DNA of 64,000 bases from Hymenoscyphus infarciens (lineage: Eukaryota > Ascomycota > Leotiomycetes > Helotiales > Helotiaceae): assembly GCA_001414345.1 (NCBI GenBank), contig LLCB01000011.1, forward strand, positions 248,001 through 312,000, in the 5' to 3' direction. Under the pieces are notes generated by a model, which saw only the letters and a list, made by a program, of their open reading frames with translations, was not told the DNA's origin and did not search any database. Both the position numbers and the translations under genes were made by a program. Numbering within the stretch: position 1 is the stretch's first letter; every line of letters begins with the position of its first letter. This document shows positions 21,736 through 32,589 of the stretch, one piece after another.

Positions 21736-23444
21736 TCTAGGACGCCCTAACTCTTCACTTTCGATCCTTTTACTTGGGAGTCGAGAAGTCTTTCATTGAG
21801 ATCGTAGTGTGTTTTTTTATGTTGTTTTTTTTGTTCTTTTGGCATATCGTGTGATATGGATAGCTTGGTTACCAAAGCTAGCGGGTTAATAATTACCTGG
21901 ATTTTGCTTTTCACTCTGTGATTAGTCCTTTCGGCTACAGAGGTGGTCTATGCGTAAAATCGTAACTTTTTTTTCTTTTTTCCAAGATTGTAAAAACCTC
22001 TTAACTGTTACGCTTGATAAGCGTGGAGAAATTATAGTACAACTCACTATACTTCGCTTTAATATTCTAGGTAGAGAGAAAGTTAAAGCAAGTTGTAAGG
22101 TATCTATCTACTCCACGTAGAACTTTTAATTTTATAGAGCAGCTGTTGTTATGTAGTAAGGCGAAATAGTATAGTATAGAATTATAGACACTATGTGAAT
22201 TCTGTACTATGACGTAAAATACTAGTTCGTGGTACTATGTAACCGCTACTCTAGAAAATTAAAAGTTATCAGAGGAGTAGATGCCTTACTATATAGTATA
22301 ACTTTCTATCTGCTTTGAATATTAACTTAAAGTGTATGTATATATATATATACCCAAAAGACGAATTTCTAGAAATCATTTTTTCCTGATTTCTATGCAT
22401 AGACTATATCTATCTATAGAAGGAACTGGAACATGGCAGTCTTAATAATTCTTACATTTTCCTTTTCATATCGCGTCTAGCGAAAATAAAAGTTGTTTGG
22501 TAAGTTTCGTGTGAGCTATGTGGTGTAATTGTGCTTAGAAATAGACGATGGATAGGCTCTTTGGATTTATATCATTTGTTGTTTAATCTTACGTTTGGAA
22601 GCTTAGGAATAATAACGAAATTCTTTTTAGTGATAGCGATTTCTTGGTTTTTGTTTTGGTATAGCTTTCTTTTCTATTGTTTCTGATGTGAGGGTGAACT
22701 TCTGTCTAGCAAAGTTATTTACTTACCTTCCTGGTGTTTTTGAGTTAATTGGTTGCAGTGCTTTTGATAGGTTGCTTTTCGCACTCTTTGCATATCGAAG
22801 TGTGATTGATTTTTTTTCTCTGTCATTTTCTAGATCCATTTTGAGAGGAATTCTTTTGTTGCGTATCGCACTTGATGAATGATGACCTACTGTTGACGCT
22901 TTGTGATTTTACTTACTACCCCTTCGCTTCGTGGCTTGACAAGCCTACCACCTGCCAAATAGAGGGATTTGAAGGTGTTAAGTGTTGTATAGTGCACTTT
23001 GGAGAAAGCTGTCTACGCTTCTATTTCAGCCATTTGTTTATGTCTTCTGTCCGCGGTGCGAGTAACCACATACAGTTTGTTCTTGGATACTTTGCCATTT
23101 GGAGTAATTTAGAATTGATTGCATGGCTTGTATGAAGATGATAACCAGGCTTCTTTTAGAGCTTTGGTAGTCGTAAAGTATCAAATTGTAATTTCACTTT
23201 CGCAAAAGTGTGGGTGTTTTCCTTTGGGTGGATGAACTCGCGAGAATTCAAACAGCTCTTCTCATAGTCACTTTATTCTCAATTCTATTATGCGAGAAAC
23301 TCGGGATTACCAGAACTGATTTTGGGTTATGTTACGTCTTCACATTTACTGAAAAGATGCCGTATTAACGAGAACCCCGAACCATTGAGGGGCTCCAACC
23401 TGTTCAGTTTACTCCGTCTACCCTTATTCTGAGCAAAGTCAAAA
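21736..23444. other. AT-rich gene-free segment with a diverged inverted repeat
   Basis: T-rich DNA with no coding region supported. The part at about 21960-22450 resembles RIP-decayed repeat sequence, and an inverted repeat is listed separately. The remainder (22450-23444) is the presumed 3' flank of the regulator gene and shows only short frames. Confidence 0.55.
22035..22345. repeat. Diverged inverted repeat, possible decayed MITE
   Basis: The left arm (about 22060-22146), containing AAGGTATCTATCTACTCC and AACTTTTAATTTTATAGAG, matches the reverse complement of the right arm (about 22252-22335), which reads AAGGCATCTACTCC and AACTTTTAATTTTCTAGAG. The mismatches are mainly transitions. A TATAGTGAGTTG-like motif at 22045-22057 (minus strand) recalls the terminal repeat of the element at 37-966. 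Exact ends could not be fixed. Confidence 0.55.
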
Positions 23445-24946
23445 CTACTGTGGCCGGCCCACCATCCTTTTCGGCACAGCAAGCGACTCAGCCCATTCTT
23501 CGCCCAAATACTCCTCGATTGCAGCAAGCAAATAGCTTCCTGCTTCACCCACGGCCCAAAAGGACCTCGTCGTGTGCAACAAAATAGAGAAATAAGCCAT
23601 CAAAATCAAAGCCTCGGGTTTTCTCTCGTTAAGCAACTCCGTGTAATCTGCCGTGAGGGTGATTGGCCACGCAGTGACCATTCTTCCATTTGAGTCCGCC
23701 GAAGCACCATTTCCAGAGCCAATAGGTGGTTGCGAGTTGTACAACCAAAGCAAGCGTGATATGGCTTCAAGATATGCTTTAGATTCCACTGGAGAAAGGT
23801 TTTGGGATTCAGTGAAGGTGGTGCCCAGGTCTTCGAAGGCATGACTTATATCGTCGTCACGATCTACGACTGGACCTTCTTCAGATAACATAACTTTGAG
23901 ATCGGAATTCCTGATGTATTCCCACTTGTCCCCAACCAGGACGTGAACACCTCTTAGGAGTCGGACTGATTGTACTAGGCGATCAAGAAAGGTGTCGAGG
24001 TCGGGACTGGGTAGTGAAAAGGTCTCGCAGAAGTAATGCAAACCCAGAATCGCGGAAAACAAGAAAGCAGGGAGCAGATTATCGTGGTTGACCGTGGGAG
24101 TGGAAGAAGTAAAAAGTGAGATCTACAGAATCTCGAGGTCAGTAAACTTGTTTGGGAATATTTGAGCACTGGTAAGAATAACAGAAACTTCCAGAATCTT
24201 TTTCATCCAGGTTTACCCAGAAATTTTGGGTACTCACGGCTTTTGCCTGTAATGCGCTCGATTCGGAGAGGTAGGTGGCGGCCTTGGAAGGGTTCGTCAA
24301 GCTGAGATGAAAGGCTGACAGAGCTAGTGCTTCATACATCAGGTAATCATAGGAAAAGGTGTACTAGAATGACACTTAGTGTTCGAATGTTAAACACCTA
24401 GTGAGAAAACAGCGAGAAAGGACAGGACCCCAGAGCTTACGGTTCCACCATGAGTGAGAGAAAGGAGCTGGGAGATGAATACACTTACACGAATAATCGT
24501 TTCCAGCCATAATTCCTTGGATGGGCGCGTTGCAAAACTCTCAGTGAAATTCTGAAACAATTCCAGATGCAGGAGGTTGACAACCGGAAGAGGTGTTGGT
24601 GTTGATGTTGGTGTTGATGGCTGGGGGCCCGAATTGGAAGTCTGAGAAACGATAGGTGGACGAAAACTTCGAGACCGGGAGACTTCATCCGGGCCAGTAT
24701 ACATAACGAAGTCTCTCTCGCCGGGACTTTGACTACTGTCATTTCGAGTAAAGCTGCATTCTTTCTTGGCCCCTGCACAATTGATGCAACCAGGTGTCCG
24801 GTTTTCATCGCACTAAGGGGGAGTAAAATCAGCAATGAAATCTCGTGATGTAGGTAGATATGGATATGTGCCAAACAAACCCTTTTGTGACTCCGCTTGC
24901 ACTCTGCACATCCTCGCCTTGACTTCTTGTGGTTCCTACGGATCAT
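23445..24946 (-). CDS. Zn2Cys6 transcription factor (Upc2-like zinc cluster)
   Basis: Model complement(join(23445..24122,24238..24363,24489..24812,24881..24946)), 397 residues; introns of 68, 125 and 115 nt. Exon 1 plus the start of exon 2 give the zinc cluster RGCAECKRSHKRCDENRTPG followed by CINCAGAKKEC, a perfect C-x2-C-x6-C-x7-C-x2-C-x6-C at about residues 13-41; the first intron falls inside it, right before the third cysteine. A Ser/Thr/Pro linker follows, then the fungal-specific regulatory region beginning LLHLELFQNFTESF and continuing MYEALALSAFHLSL. This layout is typical of the Upc2/Ecm22-like group. The DNA target is unknown. The gene lies downstream of, and on the same strand as, an RTA1-like gene, which is a candidate target only by proximity. 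Confidence 0.87.
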
Positions 24947-25315
24947 AATGCCCGGGGTAATTAGAAAGACGAACTGTGGGACAAAGTAGTTTGAGAGGGA
25001 GTCAGCACGGTGACAAAGAGGAATGCAGGTATTTCTTGTCTACACTTTGGTGTCGTGGTGTTTAAGTGGAAATAATAAAATCAATCAGGCTTTGGGGTAC
25101 GTCAAATGCTCTTGTTAAGAACAAGGGAGGTACATGTAAGACAAGACCCACAAAAATAGTCGTTTAGGCACTGATTAGCCAGGTTCAAGTAATGAGGCTG
25201 CGTAAGCCATCGAATAAGAATATCAAAACAACACTTTCATCCATTCAATTCTAATCCCCGCGCCAAAAGCCAAAACACAAACAGACAGTACCAATACCTC
25301 TGCAGTTCGGCAAAA
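24947..25315. other. Short intergenic spacer between the RTA1-like gene and the regulator
   Basis: 369 bp that must combine the 3' end of the RTA1-like gene and the promoter of the zinc-cluster gene. No repeats or recognisable sites were seen. Confidence 0.5.
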
Positions 25316-26207
25316 TCATCCTTGAGACCCCCTGCTATTGCCCAATTCTACTGTGTCCGAGTCTTCTTTGGTTGGCCGAATGTACCCGGGATACCAAAAC
25401 CAAAAGGCAACAGAAACAACAAGCATCAATACTCCATCAAACACATAGAGTGTCCACTCATGTGTTAGGGAATAGCCATTATGGCCTTGAATATACTCCA
25501 CAACCCGGTAAATTGTTTTTTTTTCAAATATTAAAGCGCTAACAGCATAGATCATATAAAGCGTCTGCCTCCACGGGGCATTCGTGGTGTAAGATTCCCT
25601 CGTTGGTCGCTCTCTCAATCTCTTGTCAAAAACAATGGCCGTGGCGAAGAACAGCCCCAGCAAAACGAGCTGAATGAACAGCCCTGCAATAATCAACTTC
25701 TCTCCGAATTTGACCAGCTTTGGATTGGTCAATCCTGCTCCACCACCTTGTACATTCAACGACAGCAAATCCCCGATGACGAATATTCTCGTGAGCCATT
25801 TGGCGCGGACGATGGAAAGATGCTCCCCCTTGACACATCTGATGATTCGACTGAGGGTCATGTAAATCGAGGCAGCGTAGAAGGCAGGTGCTAGGACGAT
25901 GAAGGTCGCTTGGATGATGAAAATACCGAGGTCGTTGGTTTTGTTGTATGCTGCAGCTCGAGCTGCGTAGCCTAAAACTTCGCCTTGGTGGGATTAGATT
26001 CGGACTTTTGAGGTTGAATGGAGAGAGGAACTTACAAAGACATCCAATTGCAAAGGGGAGACAGAACCAGCTGCGATGTTTGAACATAATCCAAAAGTTC
26101 AATACTGTGGCGATGAGGAAGAGGAAGAGGAATATTATAGAGGCTGCAAGCGATGGAAGATATGCCCAGAGGTAGTAAGTTCCTTTGTAGGGCTGAAGGA
26201 CCGCCAT
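25316..26207 (-). CDS. RTA1-like seven-helix membrane protein
   Basis: Model complement(join(25316..25983,26036..26207)), 279 residues; one 52-nt intron. The acceptor was chosen to give GCLCEVLGYAARAAAY, a family-typical second-helix motif. Other RTA1-domain marks are AFYAASIYMTLSRII, FVIGDLLSLNVQGGG, GLFIQLVLLGLF and YRVVEYIQGHNGYSLTHEW, followed by a terminal hydrophobic segment and a short charged tail. About seven hydrophobic helices are visible. RTA1 proteins are fungal lipid-translocating exporters or stress/toxicant-resistance membrane proteins (Rta1, Rsb1); the substrate cannot be told from sequence. An unusual LIFEKKTIYR, encoded over a nine-base A run at about 25521-25529, sits where relatives I recall have LI(x)VRSxFR, so local slippage or divergence is possible although the frame is open. 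Confidence 0.87.
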
Positions 26208-28435
26208 TTTGGTGTTGTGATGCTTAGCGAGCTTGATTCGACTGAGGCCGAGGGTTTGAAGGTGACGAATGTACCGATAGAACAAGAATCTCTGGAAAGA
26301 ACTGTTGGATGGAATCCGGGGATGAAAAGGGAATAAAGTAGGAGGGAAAAAGGCAAGACAGAGCCAAAAGAAAAGTCGGAAAAATGGAGAAACGAGTAAA
26401 GTCTTCTGAGAAACACAGAACAATGTTGGACAGCAGCAATATGGGCACTAGAAACCATATATAGGAGAAGACTTGATCTCATAGTCACCCAGTAACTTAG
26501 AAACAACAATCCGCAGAACATCTACTTGAGGAATATGACACGGCGCCAGGGCAAAAAGCGTAGTTGAATACGGTGCTGTGCTAGACAGGGGGAACGAATC
26601 AACAAATCAGACAGCGATGAGCAGCTAATTATAAGGGCTCCATTCTCAACTAACCAGCCAGGAGGCGAGCGGGTACAGTACGGTGTCATACCTAGTATTT
26701 TGAAATATTCCCAAGAGGGTTGATACGCGTATTTTTTGGGACGTGCGTTGACCCCCGTTGCTTTGAGCCAATTATCGCCTATCCTCACTCCCAGCCAATG
26801 CAGGTGACCATGGCGAGGGACGAAGAAAACTTCAAAGGAGTTCGACGCAAAGACGCCTACGCCTCTGGGGTGACGTGGATTGATAGATAGATTTTCCAGT
26901 TCCTTCACGCGTCAGCGGCTTGGCAATACCATATTCCTTGGGTAAGCTGCAATAATCAACCCATCTAGTTGGTTTGCTTTCTCATCAGTAGATACATATG
27001 AGACTGACACCAAAACACTTCAACCCCTTGTTTTACAGCGAGGTAATTTGGGTGATGGTGTAGGGGGTTAGAAGGGGGGAGCTCCAGCCGTTATGGACCA
27101 AGGGAACGCTGGACCAATTGCCTTGTTCTGTATGATTTATTCTCGATTGCCTCAGGGTGGACGAGCTTGCTTATTGGGTTTATGAGGACAACCAGATGAT
27201 AAAGCTATAAAAACAAAGGATTAGGGATCGTGAACCGTCTAGGCTTTTTGGTATGCTGTTTTCGATATATATATATATATATATATATATGCTGTTTTCG
27301 AATAGAGAATTGTACTTCGAAAGAGGACCAGAAAAGCCGCAGTAAAATCAACTGAGAGGTTTACCACTAGTGTCAAACGTCCCACGCTTCAGAGGATCCG
27401 GTGCTGGGCACTGCTGACGAACTATCATGTAAGAGTCCCTATTGTACATCTAAGAAAATATATTGAATAATAGTTTAAAAAAGATCGAACGAAGGGCTGA
27501 GGCTTCGAGAAGACTTTGAAAAATGAATATTTTTTTCTTTTCTTATCATATCATATTCTGTTAAACAACTTTGATGACCTAAACCTCCTAGTTTTTGAGA
27601 CAGGAACGTTGGCAGAGACTCTTAGGAGAATGACTCTACTCGACAAGGGATTTCATTATAGAGATTTGGGTTGAGTTCCAAGGGCATGCTGCCAGCAATC
27701 AAAACCGTATCTGGGTTCAGTTTCTATAAAACCGAGTGGATTTTGCTGATGATCGATGGTTATTCTCAGAAGCAATTTCCCCAAGGGCTGAATCTGGAAC
27801 TCCCCAAGAACTCCCAAAACCCCCAAAGCTCATCAAGGTAAAAGCCCCAATGTAATTGAGAAGTTGAGAGAAAATTATAATCAAAACGTTATTAACAAAC
27901 TCCAAGACAAAAACTGGACAAATTCAAAGAGCAAATTTCGACCGCAAGAAAAGCAAAACGGGGCCGGAAAAAAAGGAGGTCTGCACAGTCATCACTAACG
28001 CCATCGAACATTCCTCCTTCCCGTAACCAGAGAAGCTGCGTGGATATAAGGATGCTCAGAAAGAGGATTTTGGAGCGTAGCGGCTTCGGATCATAGATGT
28101 TAGACGTGGCCTGGTGGATGAGGAAGATGAGAGCCTCGCGATGGACAGTAAAAGCAGCAGTAAATTCCAGGTCCGTGCTTTGCCTCAGGGTAATTGAATT
28201 GATTTTTCTAAAAGCTTAGAACAATTTAAATTATTAAACTAGATATCTAAAACAATCAAACTTCATTTGTTCCAGTTATGTAGATGATACAAATCCCGGA
28301 CTTATGTTGATCCTGGTCCGAGGTAAAGCATCACCAATCACGTACGAGTACAGCTGACCCCTCCTCCTCTTCAAGAAGCTCAGGAACATCAAATCCCTTC
28401 CTGTTCACAAACATGAAAGAAGCAGATCTACCACC
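26208..28435. other. Gene-free segment
   Basis: No convincing gene. A 128-codon minus-strand frame at 26522-26908 begins only at GTG and has no family features. A TA microsatellite flanked by a duplicated 14-mer is at 27252-27301. The final stretch is the promoter of the hydrolase gene. Confidence 0.55.
27252..27301. repeat. TA microsatellite bracketed by a 14-bp direct repeat
   Basis: TATGCTGTTTTCGA occurs at 27252-27265 and again at 27288-27301, with about 11 TA units between. The period of 36 bp suggests slippage or a repair insertion that copied the flank. Confidence 0.85.
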
Positions 28436-29702
28436 ATGAAGAAGACGCTGCTGTTGTGCTTTATCCACGGCTTCAAGGGCGATGACAACACCTTTGGGGA
28501 TTTCCCCAAGCATTTACAGAACCTCCTCACCTCCACGCTACCTAAGATCAATATCCAGACCATTATCTACCCAACCTTTGACACCAGAGGAGATTTAGGA
28601 GAATGCGTTTCCAGGTTTAGAGATTGGTATGCAATGTTCGCTCTTGTGTTAGGGTACTGAAAAGGACGGACTGGCTAACACTTTCTACGTTAGGCTCCAG
28701 GAAAAGGTCATCGATATCGAAGTCACATCTCATACTCCCTCTCCCACCATCGATCCCAGCGTCCATGTAATCCTTATCGGGCACAGTATGGGCGGAATTG
28801 TAGCAGCAGATACCATTCTCTCGTTGACCAGCGACCAACCCATCGATTTCTCCTCCACGAGCTCTACCATCCAACCGCCTGATTCATCTACGCCACTTAA
28901 CACCCTGATGTTTCCCTATATACGAGGCGTTCTTGCTTTCGATACCCCATATCTAGGAATCTCACCGGGGGTTGTGGCTCACGGAGCAGAAGGCCATTAT
29001 AATGCTGCAAGTTCTGCTCTTACACAGCTCAGCGGATTGACAAGTGCGATTTGGGGAACAAATGCTGCTGCAAAGGCAACAGAAAACCCGGAAACGAAAG
29101 CGAAGAAGGCCCCTGCAGCTTTGCCAGCTCCGCCTGCATCACCAGCACCAGCAAGTCCATGGGCAAAATGGGGAAAACTGGCTCTGGCAGCAGGTGGTGT
29201 AGCTGCAGTGGCTGGAGCTGGTGCCACGGCGTTTGTCAACCGGGACAAAATCACTGAGGGATGGGGATGGGTTGGCTCACATCTTGAATTCGTGGGGTGT
29301 CTAATGAAAGGAGAGGAGCTTCGAAAACGAGTTTCTGGTATGGTCACCCTCAATAAGGAAATGGATGTTGGCTGGGCCAATCTTTATACACGACTCGGCA
29401 AGAAGGCTGTGAACAAGGAAACTGGAAGCATGGTTGGGAGTGTAATTGGAAACCAACGGACGTTTTGCAATTTGCCACGCAGTGATGCGAAGCTATATTG
29501 GAGAGAAACGATCAATGACAACGCTGGAGATGAAGCCGGTGCGCACATGACAATGTTCTTTCCCAAAGATAACCCTGGTTACCAGAGCCTCACCGAGTCC
29601 GCTCGAAACCTAATCGTAGGTTGGACTCGTGGAGAATGGTATGAATCCAGCATTGAAGACCAAAAGGCCATTGGCGCCGAAGAACAACTGGATTTGGGTT
29701 GA
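28436..29702 (+). CDS. DUF676/alpha-beta hydrolase-like serine esterase with internal hydrophobic segment
   Basis: Model join(28436..28626,28694..29702), 399 residues; one 67-nt intron restoring RFRDWLQEKV. The N-terminus LLLCFIHGFKGDDNTFGDFP gives the oxyanion-hole HGF motif, and VILIGHSMGG (about residues 89-98) is the nucleophile elbow with the catalytic serine. FDTPYLGISP follows, as in the DUF676 group of putative lipases. An Ala/Pro/Lys-rich stretch and a Gly/Ala hydrophobic segment (about residues 224-241, LALAAGGVAAVAGAGATAF) interrupt the fold and may be a membrane anchor. The acid and histidine of the triad are not assigned with confidence (HMTMF near residue 350 is a candidate histidine). 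The substrate is unknown, and neighbours do not help. Confidence 0.82.
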
Positions 29703-30799
29703 TCTAGTGGTTGGACATATTCTGTATAGCGAAGAAATCTTGTTTCTGTATAACAAGCACCTGCGTTCCTTTGGTGGTTGGGCGGCTTCTAGTCAGGAAT
29801 GGGCCTTTGAAACTTAGCGTTGGAGTTATGGAGATTTTTATTAGGTATGAACAATAGGTATCAATTGGGTATTGTTTTACGAGAAATGAAAGATAGTCTG
29901 AAATCCATCATTTATTCATTCTTACCCGCATGTGTACTTGTTGAACTTTATCGTTTCTCTCACATCTACCATCCGCTTCAATCACTGAGTCATTGTCCAG
30001 GAAACATTAAACATATCCCTCTTGTGGTTTCTCCTTTGCATTAAAGTTATGGAGTCCTTGAGAGTGACATGGTATTGTAACGAAAGGACTTTTGTTATGC
30101 TCTTCATTGATTCAAAAAGCCCTCATATTGGGACTATTTCAAGCACCTTGCGGGGAGTGCTCCGGTCGTGGTATGATGGTTTGAAGCAATGAGTCGAAAT
30201 CGAGTCCATGGTGATGAGCGGTTTGGTGGCCGGGAGAAACAGAAGACTGGAACAAAGAATTTGGGGTGTGGAACAAGCTGATAGTTCATGCGGAAATGCA
30301 AAGGCAGGGAGGTACAATTGGCAGGTGAATACTAAGTATGTTTGAAGCATCAACCTCCAAGGAAAGTGCGCAGCATTAATAAGATGTAAGTTGCGATGTA
30401 TTAATAATCCAAATCATCATAAATTGTATAGCTGGCATCGAAGATTATTATGTGGATAGTAGAATAGTACTCATATAATTATTTACCTGAACGTGGTAAT
30501 CAAGAAAAAGGACAGAAATGCTTATATCTTGTCCTTTCTCACTAAACACCGAGGGCTTCACCAAAGGAAAGTACTGTCAAGCTGTTGCTCCTTCACCCCA
30601 GATATGCACCTTGCGGGCTTGATGCCTGTAAAGGTCTTCTATTTAAACCACAGGTTGAGGAGGCTATAGTTTCCAAACATACAACAACTCCCTTTACAGT
30701 ACTTTCAGAAACGTAGGTTTTTGGGCAACCAACAGAAGTGCAAAGAATACCAGCACGTGTTTTGATAGCTCATCATCACAGAGCAGCCTATACGACGCA
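29703..30799. other. Intergenic region
   Basis: 3' flank of the hydrolase and promoter of the small gene at 30800. No coding region or notable repeat was seen. Confidence 0.55.
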
Positions 30800-31352
30800 A
30801 TGGGAATTCGGAAGTATACGGAAGCGGATCGTTTCTTGGGGGATTTAAATAACGAGAGGGCTTCTCAATCTACAACCCCTGGACCGGAGACGATGCCCTA
30901 CGATTCTACTCAAGCGAACACCACGACAGATACCTTCTTCTTGAAGGGTATCCGATATGGTGTGCGATATCAAGACACCTCAACCCAAAGTTCCGGAAAC
31001 ACAAACTGGTTTCTAGAATTCTACAAGCCGACCGGAAGTTTCAAAGCTTTCTGCCAGCCAGGTGACCAGGTAGCTGTTTTATCGACTCTCACATTTACAC
31101 CACGTCTCGCGAACAATTTTTATTTTCACACTGAGCAGTTACTGGTCTATTTCGATTTTGAAGATACTCATGTACTTGCGGATATCTGGGTCAAGTTCGA
31201 GGAAGCTTTGACATATGATCGGTTCATGGCGAAAGTATGTCTTACTGCACCAAATGTCAACCCCATTCACAGGTACGTATTTCCCCTATTCTATTGTTTG
31301 ATTTAGTGCTAACTTTCTATATCGAAGCGATAAGTTGGACTTCCCGATTTGA
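30800..31352 (+). CDS. Small protein of unknown function
   Basis: Model join(30800..31272,31328..31352), 165 residues, with a 55-nt intron (GTACGT donor, GTGCTAAC-like branch, CGAAG acceptor) that replaces the read-through tail by SDKLDFPI. I do not recognise the family. The chain has a polar, disordered start (about 1-45) and then alternating hydrophobic segments such as FFLKGIRYGVRYQD, WFLEFYKP, AVLSTLTFTPRL and LLVYFDFEDTHVLADIWV, which suggest a mostly beta fold. No signal peptide or membrane segment. The gene could be species-specific. The frame is open over 168 codons with an ATG in a plausible context, but expression is unproven. Confidence 0.5.
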
Positions 31353-32106
31353 GAGGCTTTTGTTGATGTACAATCTGCGCCAAGGTTGGTGAGGGAGTAA
31401 TGGGTACAGGGCTTCGGATAGGCCATATTTTATAGCCACTGGCTGCTCGCATTCAGTTGGCAGCTGAAAAGTATGTACTTAAAGGCTTTTCAGAATGTTT
31501 TTCCTGGAGTGGAGCTAAGTACTCACGCGCGAAGACAATAGAGGCACCTTCATTGCGAATCTAAAAACTATGTGATGCTTCAGCGTGAAAGTTCAAGTTT
31601 TCGAGTGAGTTCAAGAGAGTTCTCGCCTCTCCTAAGCGACCGTGCCCCTAAATTGTACCTTCAACACGTGGCATCTCATTTCTCAACCCACCAGAGTGCC
31701 GATTGAAGATAAAGACCTTTGATAAAAAGAGAATTTTTACTCCCTGGCCTGTAATTGACGCATCAGATGATTTTGGATCCACGGAGGGGCACGTGCGCCA
31801 AGCAATACTACAAATCCCACTCAACTTGAGCAATGAGGGTACCTGCATATACACTGCAGTTTTTTTGAGTGGAACCTGGTTGTTGGGACTTAGTCTTCTC
31901 TGAGATTTGTTGAATATCTAGGATCCATGTCGCTAGGTAAGCTCGGATTCATTCTACGCTAAAAATGGGGGATGTTAATGGTGATAAGGGGAATCCATAA
32001 TAAACCTTATTTCCCTTTCTAGACTTTCCCTCACTGAATTCTTTTCCATTCTCTTTCTTTCAAACCGAGGCACTTTCACAGGTAGGAAAATGGTTGCCCT
32101 TCTAGG
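31353..32106. other. Intergenic region upstream of the broken solute-binding gene
   Basis: No gene supported. A short upstream exon of the pseudogene may lie here (for example the ATGTCGCTAG followed by GTAAGC near 31927-31942), but the reading frame could not be joined convincingly. Confidence 0.4.
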
Positions 32107-32589
32107 AAATTGTGTGGGTCTTGCTTTTGGCCGGGGTTGATGCTTTTTCTAATGATAATGAACGACATGGAGTTTCGATTTATGCTACAGGAGACTTGTA
32201 AGTTATAAATTTTTGAATTTGCTGGGAAAACCAAAGTGGCCTTCTTTCTTCACTAAATTCTTACCCAAAAACAACAGAGCAAGCCAACCGTAAACCTCAC
32301 CTGTATCCTTGACACCATCAAAGCACGTAATTACATCCGAGTAGGAACGACTGGAGACTACAAGACATTCACTTACAAAGTGACCAATTCGTCTATCCTC
32401 GCCAACATCACCTCCGTCAATACAACTTATATCGGAGCAGATATAGACATGGCCCTCTCAATCTCAACTACCCTCTCCCTCACATCACCTCCAGTCTTCG
32501 TGCCTTCCATTTGGGCAAACCTAACCACCGATCTCAAAGCCGGAAAGTTTGATATTGGAAGGGGAGGAGTATCCAGTGTAGTAGAAAGT

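Noticed and set aside
26522..26908. 128-codon minus-strand frame
   Set aside because: Begins only with GTG and shows no domain, signal or splice support.
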